From the NCBI GenBank assembly GCA_030549775.1, contig CM060174.1, positions 100,704,132-100,768,131 of the forward strand: a stretch of DNA of 64,000 bases, in the 5' to 3' direction. The position numbers and the translations under genes were made by a program. Of this stretch, positions 23,796 to 38,100 are shown in pieces (position 1 is the stretch's first letter; each line of letters opens with the position of its first letter). Source of the DNA: Tamarix chinensis (taxonomy: Eukaryota > Streptophyta > Magnoliopsida > Caryophyllales > Tamaricaceae). The notes under the pieces were generated by a model, which was not told the origin of the DNA, did not search any database, and was given only the letters and a program-made list of their open reading frames with translations.

Positions 23796-26700
23796 TGTAA
23801 CACTCCAAAATTCACTACTTTTTTTTAAGCGGAAGAATTTTAAATTAAAACTCGTGAATTATGGAGATGTTACCGCCACACTTAGTACCAGACCGGTTCT
23901 CTCCGACCGTTCCAGTACCAAGTGCTAAGGCTAGAAGAAAAGTAATAATAAACTATAAATCAAGACCATCCAAATTCCAAATAAGCAATAAACGGTTGTA
24001 AAATAAAATCAGAGTACACATAAAGAATTATTATTCAAATTAAAAAGAGAAATAGCTTACAAGTTACAACCGATAAAAGATTAACAAAAGGAAATAGAAT
24101 CATATAAAGACTGAAATATGGCCACAACTCTCTTGAACTTGGAACCAAAACATGCTCAACCCTCACCCCAACTAATGTCTCGCCCATCTGCACAAAGTCA
24201 GAAAGGCATACTACTCGTGAGAATGAGCAGCACCCATGAAAAGGTTGATCAGTATACTACGTACTGAGTAAGGTAACCGAGCTCTAAGGCCAACACATAA
24301 ACACATAAATAATGTAGAATAATAGTAGAGCATAAGACCAACATGATAACATAAATGCATATGATCATTTAGGTAAAAGTACAAAGGCACATATATAATC
24401 CGATTCAATTACTTAATTAATCTCCAATCAGAAGTTAATTCACACCATACTTTTTATCAAATCCATGTGAGTATGGAAGCTCCTACTATTATAGCCGGTG
24501 GATCAGAGGCACATAGGGTATCATACCCTAACCACTATTATAGCCGGTGGATCGGAGATACATAAGACTACACGTCCTAACCACTATTCCTAACCGGTGG
24601 ATCAATTGGCTCCGGCTCACATGGTGCTCCTCTGTAAGTAATTAGTATCTTTTAGGTGCTTTAGCAAAACTCTGGTTTGCATTTATGGAGCTCGGGAACC
24701 CCCACTATTATAATCGGTGAATCGGTCACACATAGGACATCATGTCTTAACCACTATTAGAACCTGTGGATCGGTCGCACATAGGGTAAAAACCCTAACC
24801 ACTATTCATAATCGATGGATCGGTTGGTCCTGTCTCAATATCTTCCACTTTAAGTTATTAATATCTTAAGTGTCTTATTCAAAAGCTTTCACCCTGGACA
24901 TGCATGAATCATTCCCTTTACACTTCACACATTACAAATTATAAATTTCATCCTCATAATTACACTTAATCACCACAAACACATGATACCACAAAAACTC
25001 TAAGCAGCCACACCAAACCCTAATTGTCCACAAAAACCCTAGCTCAGTCTCCTACGTACCCTTATATTGCTTCACGTACTAATGTCCATACAAAGTGTTC
25101 AACCACCTAAACAACGCTTACATTACTTTCCTCACATCCCAAACCAATGTTCCATACGTAAATTTCACTCCCATGTAGTCGTTAAACATCCCATGCCAAC
25201 CCTAATACCACCATGCAAACCCTAATACGACCATGTAACCATTACCACTATGCAACCATTAATACCACCATGCAAACCCTAATACCACCATGTAGCCATT
25301 AATACCACCATACAAACCCTAATACCACCATGCAATCATCAATACCACCATACAAACCCTAAATTCTTTCATGCAAAACCCAATATTCCATCATACAAAA
25401 CCCTAAATTTAATCCACATAAAAATCAAGGATTCATCCATACCAAACCCTAAATTCAAACCATATAAAACCCAAGATTCATCCACATCAAATCCTAAATT
25501 CAAACCATATAAAACCCAAAGATTCATCCATACCAAACCCTAGATTCAAACCTTACGAAATCAAGAATCATCCTTACCAAACCCTAAATTCAAATCATAA
25601 ATTAGATTCTCCCATATAACACCATTAATTAGATTCTCCCATATAAAACCATAAATTAGATTCTCCCGTACAAAAACATAAATTAAACTCTCCCATACAA
25701 AACCATAGATTAAATTCTCTCACCCATAACCATACAAGCCCATAAAATAGATTCTCCCATACAGGACCATAAATTAGATTCTCCCAAATAAAATCGTAAC
25801 TTATATTCTCCCACACAAAACCATAAATTAGATTCTCCCATATAAAAAATAGATTAGATTCTCCCATATAACACCATAAATTAGATTCTCCCATATAAAA
25901 CATAAATTATATTCTTTCATATGAAACCCTAAATTTCCCATTTTATTCTTCCACTCATGAATCATTAAAATACTTAGGTTAACTCACATCCCTTGGTCAA
26001 CTTCTTTCCCCATCCTCCTTTTTCACCCTTTCTTCCACACAAATCACATCAACTCCCTCACATGCATGTCTTATAGGATCACAACACATATCATTACATA
26101 TACATAGTACACATGCCATTCAAATACATGAAAACATACTTCAACTCCACATCATACCACATATGACATAATTAATAATGATAAGCATAAGATACATAGC
26201 ATGCGAAGCACATAATGCATATAAACACACAAAATGCCTTAGTAACACCCTTACCAAAAACGACATCAGTCTTAGAGCACACCCTCCTTAGGGCTTTGAC
26301 AAAATAATAACATATTAATAAAAATAACATCAACAATTTCTAACTTTACTAAAAATATAAGAAATAATAGAAATATTATAAAAGTTGATAATATAGGGTT
26401 GAAGACTTTACCCTAATAATAATAATGATACTAAAATAGTAATAGCAAAGATACTTAAAATAATAACAATGAAAATATTAATAAGAAGAATAATAATAGT
26501 AACAATAATAATAACAAAAAGGACATTATTCAAAAATAAAGTGAAATAAGGGCTTTGGCCCCTTTACCAAAATAATACTAATAATAATATTAGTAAAATA
26601 AATAACCAAATTTAGTAATAATAACAATGATGAAATAATAATAATAATAATAATAATAGCAAAACTAATAGTAAAGTAGTTGTAATATTAATAATGGAAT

Positions 26701-28619
26701 GATAATAGTAGTAATCCGAAATAGTAAAAATAAAAATAATTATAATTATAATAATAATAATAAAATATTAATATTAATAATAGTAATAATAGAAATAATA
26801 AGAAGAATAATAATAAAATCGAATTAAAAATACAATAGGGCTTCAGCTCTCAACAGAAATAATAATAATAAAACAATAATAATAATAATAATAATAGTAT
26901 TTATATTCAAATAAATAAAATAAATTAAATTAAGGCTTATAAAAATAGGGAGAAGGGTTCAGAGGGTCTAGGGTTCAATATTAGGCTGGAGGGGATAGGC
27001 AGCATCGGCGGTGGTGCACGGCAGCGGCGGCGGCGGCAGCCAGAAAAAGAGAAGAAAAGGGGAAAAGTTGAGGGTTGGGAACAAAATAGGGGGAATTAAG
27101 GTGGGAGTTGGGGTGTTTAAGACTGCCCAGAGGGAGAGGAGCAGAATGAGGATGGCGACATAGCCAAAGGTGGCGGTGCACGGCGGTGGCAGTGGTGGCC
27201 GAATGGAGGAGAATAAGAGAAAGAGAGAAGGAGAGGGAGGGAAAGGAAAAGAAAGGTAGGGGAAGGTAGATGAGGGTCTGTAGAAGAGAATGGGAGGTGA
27301 AAAAAGCGGCGGCAGCGGCGGAAGAGGTAGTTAAGGGTGGCGGAGGTAGAAAACAGGGTTGATCGGGAATGCTAATTTGCATAGCCAGGGTGGCTTGTAT
27401 AGGAAAAATCGAGGGGGATGGATGATTTGGTTAGCTAGAGGGCGGAGCAAGGAAGAGTTTGATAGGTGGATAGGGTGGCGAAGTTGGCAGGAGGCAGCGT
27501 ACGAGGCATCTAGAGGGGCGGCATCGAAAAGGAAGGATTCCCTGGGTTTGAAAAATAAAACTCAACTACAGGGTTGGTAGGGGGTATTTATTGGATTTAA
27601 ATGAAAGTTTAGGGTCTGTGAGATGAATAGGGAATTGAGCAAGTAGGGTTAGGGTCACCGGCGACGATGGTTGGCCGGTGGGAGTCAAAAAGAGGCAAGG
27701 GTAGTGCGCAAGAAAAAGGGGGAATCATGAGAGAAATGGGAGAAATAGTTTGGGTCAATGGGCTGCTGAAACAAAGGGGAATAGAAAGGAAGGAAAATGC
27801 CAGTCAGAGGAGCGAGATCGGTGGCGGGAGCTTAGGAAGGGCGGCGGTGATGTTGTAGGTCATCGGCGTGTCAGGTGCGAAGGAAGAAGAAGATGGGGGG
27901 CTGGACTAGTGGTCCAGAAGAAAAAGAAAGAAAGGAAAAAGAGGGGAAGAACCGGCCGAGCACGAGGCTAAAGTTTTTCTTTAAATAACATGACGCATTT
28001 TTGGGAAACAATAGACAAGACGTAGCACGGAGAAGGAAGGAAGAAGGGGCGGTTGCGCGGGCTGGGCCGTGCTGAAGGAAGGAGGCAAGGAAGGATTAGG
28101 TCGCGGGAAGCAGGCCCGATCAGGAAGAAGGTAAGGAAGAAAAGAAAAGAAAGAAAAAGGAAGAAAGAAAAAAGGAAAAAAGGAAAAAAGGAAAAGAGAA
28201 AAATAATTAGGTTGTGTATTTAAATTAATTAAAATATTTGGGATATTTAATATTAATAATATTTAAATTCATTTTTAGGCTAATTTAGGATTTTTAAAAG
28301 ATTTTCCAAAAATTCTATTTTAATTCCCAAAACACCCTAATTTTCTTCAATTAAATTATTTATAAAATTCATATTAATTTGGAACTATTTTCTCCTTCTT
28401 ATTTTAAATAAAATAATTTATTTAATTAATTTCCAAAATAAAATCCTTGATTAACTAAAGTGCCAAAACTTTTTAAATAAAAATTATATATTATTTTCTT
28501 CTTGAATAACCCTAATTAATTCCCTTTTATTTTAATAAAACTAATTAATTTAATTAATTTTCATAATCAAGCCTCATTTAAATATAATTTTTAAAATTAG
28601 AAATTTTCGGGACATTTCA
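23796..28619 (-). mobile_element. Solo LTR G (4.8 kb) inside LTR F
   Basis: TGTAACACTCC at 23796 to GGGACATTTCA ending 28619. The left flank AGTAA and right flank CTAAG do not match. Relative to B, E and others, F lacks about 12 bp (GGTAACCGAGCT) at the junction, so a small deletion at insertion or later recombination has removed the duplication. It carries hairpin 23879-23924, palindrome 24250-24266, CCGGTGG motifs 24470-24830 and telo-box array 25190-25560. A 27-bp tandem array follows (25600-25920). The TATA box is degraded (27581-27592). Confidence 0.82.
25600..25920. repeat. Tandem array of an AGATTCTCCCATATAAAACC unit (about 27 bp)
   Basis: Roughly eleven diverged copies of ATTAGATTCTCCCATATAAAACCATAA. 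In one - frame the array is open for 92 codons with a repeating MGESNL motif, a by-product of the period (27 is divisible by three). A related unit is in F near 30440-30600. Confidence 0.85.
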
Positions 28620-29934
28620 CTAAGGCTAACACATAAAATCACATAAACCATGCAAAATAATAAAAGAGTATAAAGTCCAACATAATAACATAAAGGCATA
28701 TGAACATTCAGGTGAAAATACAAAGGTCCAGTTATAGTTCGGATTAATTACTTAACTAATCTCTTATCGGAATTCTTTTCACACCATACTCTTTATCAAG
28801 TCCACATGAGTATGGAAACCCTACTATTTTAGCAGATGGATCGGTCTCTAGGGCACTCCGGCGCTTGGCCACTATTCTAGCCGGTGGATAGGTCACTTAG
28901 GGTAACATACCCTAACCACTATTTTATGTCGGTGGATCGGTCTGACCCCTGCTCGCATGATGTTCCACTGTAAGTATTAGTGTCTTTTACGTGTCTTAGC
29001 AAATTGTAGGGTTTGGTTTATTGAGTTCGGGATCCCCCACTATTATAGTCTGTGGATCAGTCACTTAGGGTAATATATCCTACCACTATTATATGTCGGT
29101 GGATTGGTCTCCAAGATACCTCGGTACCTAGCCACTATTATGCCGGCGGATCGGTCTGGGCCCGACTCAATAATCTTTCACTTTACATGATTAATGTCTT
29201 AAGTATCTTATCCATAATTTTTCACCCTAGACGTGCATAACTCATTCTCCCTATGTCTATCGTTCAATGGACCCGATACATATCATCATACTCCCGCACC
29301 TCCTAAATTGCCCCAACATCCTTTCCTCCATATCCTATATCACACTATAAGTCCAACTCTTAAGTATATGGGTCAAGGCCCACTACCTTACACTTCCAAG
29401 TCCACTCTACATCTCACTCTAGGGTTTTATCCCGAAACCCTAATTTATACCTTTGTGGTCCATCCCACTCCACTTCACATGACCCGAATCATTTTTAACA
29501 CTCAACACATCACAACCTTTATATTCAACTATCATCATTACTCCTTACACCTCAAGCACACGTGTGGTCACAAAACCCTAGGTAACCACACCAAACCCCT
29601 AACTTCCTTATGTCCACACGTCACCCTTCCATTTCTCATATTCCACTTATTATTTTTCCATGCCAAAACATGCTTATCATTACTCGATCATTTTCATCAT
29701 TCTCTCGTACTCCACTCACCATCATTTATTTCTCCTTTTTACCACCTCCTCAAATTAGGGTTTTTACCCCAAACCCTAGCTTAGCCTCCTGTGTATCCTA
29801 ATACTGTCCTATGTACTATTTTTCACCAAAAACTTCCAAACACCCAAATAACTCTTCTATTACCTTCCTTACATCCCAAGTCAAATTTTCATATGTAAAC
29901 TTTACTCCCATGCATGCGCTAACCTTCCCATGCA

Positions 29935-30600
29935 AACCTTCAAACTTTCTCACGCAAAACCCTAAATCCATCCATACAAAACATTAGAGTCCTCCATGCA
30001 AAACTCTAAATCCATCCATACAAAACCCTAGATTCCTCCATACAAAACCCAAGATTCCATATATAAAACTCTAGATTCTTCCATACAAAATTCAAGATTC
30101 ATCCATACCAACTCTAGATTCAATCCATACAAAACCCTAGATTAGATCCTCCCATGCAACACCATAGAATCTGCTATGCAAAACCCTAAGTCCATCCATA
30201 CAAAACCCTAGTTTAGATTATCCCATGCAACATCATAAAATATGCCATGCAAAACCTTACGTCCACCCATACAAAACCCTAACTTAGATTCTCCCATGCC
30301 ACATCATAAAATCTGTCATGTAAAACCCTAAGTCCATCCATACAAAACCCTAGTTTAGATTCTCCCATGCAACACCATAAAATTTATCATGTAAAACCCT
30401 AAGTCCATCCATACAAAACCCTAGTTTAGATTCTCCCATGCAACACCATAGATTAGGTTCTCCCATGTTACACCATAGATTAGATTCTCCCATACAAAAC
30501 ATAGATTAGATTCTCCCATGTTACGCCATATATTAGATTCTCCCATACAAAATATAGATTTGATTCTCCCATACAAAATATAGATTAGATTCTCCCACAC
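29935..30600. repeat. Telo-box-like tandem array in LTR F
   Basis: Units of about 70 bp, such as CAAAACCCTAAGTCCATCC then ACAAAACCCTAGTTTAGAT, are repeated about four times between 30180 and 30450. They pass into AGATTCTCCCATGTTACACC repeats. It is the F counterpart of the B array at 19740. Confidence 0.8.
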
Positions 30601-31279
30601 GAAACCTTAAATTTCCCATTTTATTCTTCCACTCATGGATCATTAAAATACTTAGGTCAACTCACATCCCTTGGTCAACTTATTCCCCTTTTGTCAACTT
30701 ACTCCCCTTGGTCAACCTCTTTCTCTTTTGATCAACTTACTTCCCTCGGTCAACTTCTTTCCCCATTCTCCTTTTTCATCCTTTCCCCCACACAAAACTA
30801 CTTTTATACATCCTCACATGCATGTCTAAAGGATCACAAACCATAACATCACATACCATAATATTTCATCACATATACATAGTACACATGTCATATCATA
30901 ACACACGAATACACTTCAACTCCACGCCATACCACATATGAAATCAACATAATGATAAACATAGGATGCATAACATACAAAACATATAATGCACATCAAC
31001 ACACATAAGGCCTTAGTAACACCCTTACCTAAAACGACATCGGTCTTGAAGCACGCTTCGATGCCTCCTTAGGGCTTTCACTGGTCTCACCTATATGAGG
31101 AAAAAACTAAAGATTAGATTCCCTCCTAAAAAAATACTAATATTTACTAACTTATTCTAAGACTAGGTTTTTGATAAAATAATTACATATTGATAAAAAT
31201 AACATTAACTAATTACTAACTTTGCTAAAGATATAAGAAATAATAGTAATATTATAAAATTTGATAATATAAGGGTTGA

Positions 31280-31927
31280 AGATTTAGTTGTAACAATAAT
31301 AACAATAATGATAATAATAATAATAACAATAATAATAAAAATGGTATAACTCAAAAACAAAGTGAAATAAGGGCTTCGACCCCTTTACCAAAATAATAAT
31401 AATGGTAATAACAATAATACGAAAAATAATAATAATAGAAATAGAAATAAAATTAATGATAAAAACCATAATAATATTGAAAAATAATAATAATCATAAC
31501 GGTAATAATAATACTAAAAATACTAATAATAATATTAATATGATTCAAAATGGATGGCAAGACCCTTCACCAAAATAATGCTAATAATATCATTAGGAGA
31601 TTATTAATACAAATAGTAATAATAATAGTAATGAAATAATAATCAAAATCACAAAATAATAATGATGATGATGATGATGATGATGATAATAATAATAATA
31701 ATAAAATAACCTAAACTGAGAGTAATGTAAAGAAGGGTTTTCGACCCTACTCCAAAATAGTAAAAATACTATTAGTAGTAGTATTAGTAGTAATAATAAT
31801 AATAATAAAATATATTACTTATAATAATAATAATAATGATAATAATATTTATAATAATAATAATAGTAATAGTAAAGTAGTAGTATTCGAATTACATAAA
31901 TAAAGTAGGGCTTCACCCCTCTAAGTA

Positions 31928-31973
<46 letters not shown>

Positions 31974-32068
31974 GTAATAATAAAACTCATAATAACACTA
32001 ATAATATTAATAATAATAAAAATAATAATCTAAATAAGTCAAATAGGGTCTTGGCCTTAATAAGAAAT

Positions 32069-32101
<33 letters not shown>

Positions 32102-32190
32102 AATAATAATAATAATAATATTGAACCTAGTAATAATAATAGTATTAATACATAATAATAATAATAATAATAATAATAATATTCAAATAA
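31280..32190. repeat. AAT/AAC/GAT microsatellite-rich stretch of LTR F
   Basis: Repeated runs of (AAT)n, a (GAT)n run near 31665-31690, a long (AAT)n near 31930-31970 and an (AAC)n run near 32070-32100. Between runs come AAGGGCTTCGACCCC-like remnants repeated several times. Similar stretches occupy the matching place in B, G, D and E. Confidence 0.85.
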
Positions 32191-32848
32191 TAGGTTAAAA
32201 AATAAAATAAAATAAAATAAGCTTAATTAAATAGGAAAAAATGGGTTGAGAGGGTTTAGGGTTCCACCTTAGGTTGGTGGTGATAGGCAGCACTAGCGAT
32301 GGTGCACGGCGGCGGCCGAAAAAAGAGAAGAAAAGGGGAAAAGTTAAAGGCTGGGAAAAGGAGAGGGAGAATGAGGGTGGAAGTAAGGGTGTTTGTGATT
32401 GCCTAGCGGGAGAGGAGTAGAATGAAGGTGGTGGCGCACGGTTGTGGTGGTGGTGGCCGAATGAGGAAGAAGAAGAGAAAGAGGGGAGGAGAGGGAGGAA
32501 GAGGAAAAGAAAGGTAGGGGAAAATAGAGGAGGGTCTGCAGAGGCTTTTGGAAGGTGAAAGAGGCAGTGGTAGTAGTGCAATGGTGGTGGATGGCGGCGT
32601 GAAGGGTGGCAGGGGTAAAGAATAGGTTGATTGAGAAGGGAAATTTGCACAGTCGGGGTGGCTCATGCAGGAAGAATCGAGGGAGAAGGGTGGCGTAGTT
32701 AGTTAGAGGGTGATGCAGGGAAGACTTAAGTAGGTAGAGTAGGCGGTGTAGTTGGCCGACGACAGCAAAATAGCCGTCTAAAGTGGCGATGGCACACAAG
32801 GAAGGTTTTGCTAGGTTGCGGGAAAAAGTCCTGAGATCGAGCTAATGA

Positions 32849-32861
32849 GGGGTATTTATAG
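32849..32861 (-). promoter_or_regulatory. Predicted LTR F TATA box
   Basis: CTATAAATACCCC on the - strand, at the same relative place as in B (21771), H (35142-35154) and D (53320-53332). Confidence 0.55.
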
Positions 32862-35141
32862 ATATTAGATGAGAAGGTAGGGTTCTGTGGGTCTGCGTGG
32901 GAATAGGGCAGGCAGGGTTAGGGTCACCGGCGGCGATGGTTGGCCGATGGAATTTCAAATCATGGCAAGGTATTACGTAACAAAAGGAGGAACTGTGCGG
33001 AAGAAAAGGGAGGTGGGTTGGGTCAGCATGACCGGCGAGTTAGGGTGAAGAGAGAGGAAGAAAAACGGCCGGTCAAAATGGGCATAACCGAAGGCGTTAA
33101 TCTCAGAGGTGGGGCGGCGTTGCAGGTCGATAGGAGAGGAGGAAGGAAGAAGAAGAAGATGGTGCGGACCGGTGGTCCAAAAGAAAAGAAAAGAAAGAAA
33201 AAGGAAGGAATTGGGTTGGTCTACACAGTGAGGGAATCAAACACTGCGTTCCTGGGGGGAAAAAGAGGTAAAGCGTAGCGCTCTAGGCTGCCGAAAGAAG
33301 AATAAAGGAAAGAAAAGGAAGAATGGGCCATGGGAAGGAGAAGGAAGGGAAAGGGGCTTGGGCCTCTGGGTTGGCCCAGGTCAGGGGAGGGAAAGGTAAG
33401 AAAAAGAAAAGAAGAAGAAAGAAAAATAAAGGAAAAAGGAAAGAATAGGAAAAAAAAAAGGAAAAAGAAAAATAGGGGATTTGGGTTGGTTAGATTAATT
33501 TGAATATTTGGAATATTTAAAAATAATAATATTCAAATAAAATAACATTTAAATCCCTTTTTAGGCTAATTTAGGATTTTTGGAAGATTTTTCATATATT
33601 CCAATTTAATTAACAAATCACTCTAAATTTCTCCAATTAAATTATTTATAACATTCCTATTAATTTAGCCCTATTTATTCCCTCTTATTTAAACAAAATA
33701 ATTTATTTAATTAATTTCCAAAATAAAATCCTTAATTAACTAAAATACCCAAATTTATTCCTAAATAAAATATTTATAAATTTCTTTCTTAATTTTCCCT
33801 AATTAATTCCCTTTTATTTTAATAAAAATATATTATTTAATTAACTTTCCTAATAAAACCTTATTTAACTATAATTCTTAAAATTAGAATTTTTGGGACA
33901 TTTTAGTTAACCCTCAAACTAACTTTCCCCATGTAATCTTTTCCCACATGTAGAGACCATGCAACCCATGCAAGACTTACACTCCCCATGCAAGATTTTA
34001 CCTGAACCCTTCATTTTATTACTTTATTCCTTTATTTTCTCATCCATATTTCATAATACCCTTAGGCTTTTCCCCACTTCTCCTTACTCACTCCACCCTC
34101 TTTGTTTTTTTAGTTCTCCACAACCACTCAAACCCACCTAAGGTTTCTAAGCATGCATGTCATACCATATCAACTATACATAAAAGCATGTCATCCATAA
34201 CAAGTCATATCACACATTTTACACATAATATAGATCATACTTAATATACTTTAGCTCCTTGCAAGCCAAGCTGTACTACACACATACTTATTTCGCATTC
34301 GCATATAAGTATACATCACATACCATTACACCCATAAGCACACAATTCATAACATAATTCCAAGCCTTAACCATATCCTTACCTAATAGGACTTCGGGCT
34401 TAGAGCACGAATCCTAGACCTCCTCATGGGCAAGAGTTTTCTCACCATCTATAAAAATGGCATTTTAGTCATTTCACCTTCTTCCTACTCCTTTTTCCTT
34501 TTTCTTTATTTCCATAATCAAATATTAGTGATAATAATAATAATAATGTTAATAATAATAAAATATTAAAATAAAATATACTAAGTAGGTAGGAGGGATA
34601 ATGGTACAACCAGAAAGGACAGTAGGCAAGGGGTGGTGCATGACGATAGTGGTGGCGGTGATGTAAAAGAAAGGTTTTAGGGTTAAGAAAGAGGAGGCGA
34701 GTTAGGGTTTCTTAGGTGGTAGGGTTTCTCGGGTTAGAAAGAGTTATGGTGGTGGTGGTGACCTCACGACGGCAACAACCAAGAGGGAAGAAGAGAAAAT
34801 ATGAGGTATAAGGGGGAAGAAAAGGGAATTAGTGGTGTGGTAAGGTAGGGGAGAGTTTTCTAGGTAGGAAGGAAGGCAGTGAGGGTGGTGGTTGCTAAGG
34901 TGGTGGTGGCACAAGGTGGCGCAGGTGGTGGAGGGAGGTGCAAAAGGGAAACTCGATTGCACAGGTGGGGAGAGAATAGGAAGGGGAATTAGGGGCAGTG
35001 GAGTGTTTTGTTGGGTGGAGGGTGATGTAGGGAAGTGGAAGAAAGGGTAAGGCGATGGAGGCAGTAAGAGTGGCTGAAGTGGTTATGCGAGTAAGGCTGG
35101 GAGGGTTGATCGGTAGAAAAAAGAGAGAAATGAGGGAGTAG

Positions 35142-35154
35142 GGGGTATTTATAG
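35142..35154 (-). promoter_or_regulatory. Predicted TATA box of the H 3' LTR
   Basis: CTATAAATACCCC on the - strand. This is the only copy whose LTR adjoins a gag-pol relic, and it reads in the same direction as gag-pol, which supports the sense orientation assigned to the whole family. Confidence 0.55.
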
Positions 35155-38100
35155 GGTAAATGGCTGAGGGAAGTGGCACAAGGGAGGGAAGAAGACAAAG
35201 GGAGGGGTAGGTTAGCTACCGGCTAGTGCAACTACAAAATAGGGAGGATAGGGTAGGGTTTCATAGGAGGTGTAGGGGAGTAGGTGGGGGAGTGGGGGTT
35301 GGGGGTTGTAGGAGGGAAGGGGACCATGTAGGGTAGTGTCTACTGCATGCCCTATAGGTCCAAATGAGGAAAGGGGGAGGGGAGAGAGAGGGGCAGAGCT
35401 GCGAAGCAGCCATGCCCAATAGTTCTGATTGGGGGGAAGGTAGAAGACAGGGGCAAAAAGGGAAAGAAGGAGAAAAGGAAGGGAGAAAGGGGAAAGAGGG
35501 GGGAGCGAGGGTGTGCCCAGGCTGGGCCGCATGAGGGAAGAAAAGAAAAAAGGAAAGTTGGGCCAAGAGGAGGGAAAGGAAAGAAAAGGAGGGGGAAGGG
35601 GAGAGTGGATTTACGCCCAGTCGATTGGGGGAATGAAGAGGAAAAAAGAAAAGGAAGAAAAAGGAAAAAAAAAGGAAAATGGGGTGGTAAGGTGGTTTGG
35701 GATTTTTTTTTAATTTTAGGAATAATTGAAATTAGTAATAATAATAAAATAATTTTTTATTAATTTAGAAATTATGATTATGATTTACTTATAATTTATT
35801 TTAGTTTAGCAAATAATTCTAGCATCCACTAATTAGATCCCTACATCATTTTTCTTCTTTTATGGCCATAATTATTATTATTATACTATTATTATTTTAT
35901 TAGAGATGTCATATATAATTAAGCCTTACATAATAATCATTATTTTAATTTTAAATTCTAAAATAAAGTTTTGGGGTATTACATCACTACCCTATTAAAA
36001 AAAAGACTCCTTCCCCGAAGTTACTGCCTTAATTTTGGGAGTAAGGGATAAAGGAAAAGTAGTTTTTAGGTGATTCAATAGATGGAATCATAAAACGCAA
36101 TACTATTGCCACCTTAAAGAAAAAGGGGATTACTAGGAACTGCCATACCTAAGGCGAAGAGTTTCAGATATGCCTCACGCATATCCTTCATAGCTTCTCA
36201 AGTAGCTTCCTCTGTCCCATGATGGCTCCAAAAATCTTCACGAATGGGATTGCGCTCGTATGGGTCTTCTGGAGCTTGGTGTCAAAGATTCACACATGTC
36301 TCTCCTCGTAGGTTAGGGAATCATCAAACTCAACCTCATCGGGTTGGATCACATGAGAAGGATCGACAACGTACTTTAGCAGTTGCGAGACATGGAACAC
36401 GTTGTGAACATGTGTTAACTTTGGTGGGAGTGCTAATCTGTATGCAACCTCTCTGACCAACTCCAAGATTTCATAGGGTCCGATGTATCTCGAGCTCATA
36501 TTGCCCTTTTTACCAAACCTCTGCACACCTTTCGTGGGGGAGACCCTCAACAATACCTTCTCCCCACTCTCAAAGTTGCCACCCCGACACTTCTGATCGG
36601 TGTCACTCTTTTGTCAGCTTTGAGTAGCTCTCATCCGGTCCTAAATTTGCCCGGTCATTTCCCCAATCATCTCGAGTCCCAACACCACTGTCTCACTGAT
36701 ATCACTCTAGCACAAGGGGATCCTACACTTCTACCCATACAATGCTTCGAAGGGAGCTATCCCTATGCTAGCATGGTAGATGCTATTATATGAGAACTCT
36801 ATTTAATGCAGACGCTCTTCCCCACAACCCCGGAAGTCCAAAACATAGGCCCTTAGCATGTCCTCTGGGTTTTGTATAGTCCTCTCAGTGTGGAAGGATG
36901 GAAATCTGTACTCATCTTCAGATTTTTTCCTAGGACCTCATGCAGTTTTTCCTAAAAATGAGAGAGGAACCTCGAGTCCCTATCTTATACAATATCCTCA
37001 ATCACCCCATGCTAATTAACCAAAAATTTCATGTAGGCACTGGCCAACTGATCCATGCTCCAAGTTGACCTCATTGGAATGAACATGATCGACTTTGTCA
37101 ATCTGTCCACGATGACCCAGATAGTGTCACAACTGCTCTGAGTCCTTACCAAACCACTAAAAAAGTTCATGGAGATCACTTCTAGAGGATGAAGTAGCCT
37201 TATAGATCTACGGTGCTCAATCTTGACCTTCCGACATGTCAGACATCTGGACACAAATTCAGCTACATTCCATTTCATATAGGACCACTAGTACACCTTC
37301 TTGAGATCCTTGTACAACTTTTCCTCTTATAGGTGGACAAAGTATGGGATATGGTGTCCCTCTTTTAAGATCTAATGCTTCAATTCTGAACAACCTTGCG
37401 GTACAAACCAATGACCCTTGTAGCGAAGGCTACTCTCCTTATGGATCTAAAATCCTTAAGCTTGACCTTCCCGTAACTTCTAACAGATCCTCTAAAGCTT
37501 GGCATCTCCAGGTTGGATGGCTCAGACCTCCTCAAATACTATGGGGGTGATTGTTAAGGCACTCATATATACCTCAAGGTCACCCTGTTGGATCAAATCG
37601 ATCTCCAGGCCACACAACTCTAGCATTTCATTAGCAACCACATAGGAGTTCACAGAGTGCGTGGTCTTTCTACTCAATGCATCTGCAACCTCGTTGGCCT
37701 TACCCTTGTGGTAGGTCAACTCAATTTCATAGTATTTGAGTAGCTTCGGGCACCTTCTTTGCCTTATGTTCATCTCCTTCTGTGTGAAGATGTACTTGAG
37801 GCTCTTGTGATTCATAAAGGACTTGCACTTGGTCCCATACAGTTAGTGCCTTCGGATCTTCAATGCAAATACTACTAAGGATAACTCCAAATTATGAGTA
37901 GGATAATTCTACTCATGCTGCTTCAACTGACGGGAGGCATATACAACCAGTCTTCCATTCTACATCATCACACACTTGAGTCCGTACTTGGATGCAATCT
38001 TTGGAAATATCTGGCCAGTCCTAGAAAGCTACGAACCTTTGACATGTTCATTGGAGGCTTCCATTATGTGATTGCCACGATCTTTGCTAGGTTAATAGAT

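Larger units (their letters stand above)
23268..33905 (-). mobile_element. Solo LTR F (about 5.8 kb of its own sequence) inside the H LTR, split by G
   Basis: TGTAACACCCCGAAATTC at 23268 to GGGACATTTTA ending 33905, flanked by perfect GTTAA (23263-23267, 33906-33910). Own parts are 23268-23795 and 28620-33905. It carries CCGGTGG motifs (28805-29160), a telo-box array (29935-30600), long AAT/AAC/GAT microsatellites (31280-32190) and a TATA box on the - strand at 32849-32861. The right terminal CA is changed to TA. No retrotransposon proteins are encoded. Confidence 0.88.
11729..35983 (-). mobile_element. Element H, 3' LTR (about 3.8 kb of its own sequence, split by solo LTRs A, B and F)
   Basis: Starts TGTAACACCCCCAAAG at 11729 and ends TTTTGGGGTATTACA at 35983, directly against the H internal region. 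Its own pieces are 11729-12603, 17819-18596, 23191-23267 and 33911-35983. Removing insertions A, B and F with one copy of each target duplication restores continuous LTR sequence. For instance, the CCCCACTA-type motif resumes across A. The orientation comes from the adjoining gag-pol relic, which reads on the - strand and ends at 36.0 kb. The first 130 bp match the truncated LTR at 43680. LTRs of this length, bordered by TGTAACACCCC, are typical of Tekay/Del chromoviruses. Confidence 0.8.

Noticed and set aside
25625..25903. Repeating MGESNL peptide of 92 aa on the - strand
   Set aside because: The 27-bp tandem array has a period divisible by three, which keeps a frame open without coding.
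29233..29784. 183-aa + frame in LTR F
   Set aside because: Antisense to the LTR sense strand, His/Thr/Pro-rich, not kept in B, G or E at the same place.
32070..32105. AAC/AAT repeat clusters as CRISPR-like or satellite arrays
   Set aside because: Simple microsatellites without spacers, in a plant LTR.
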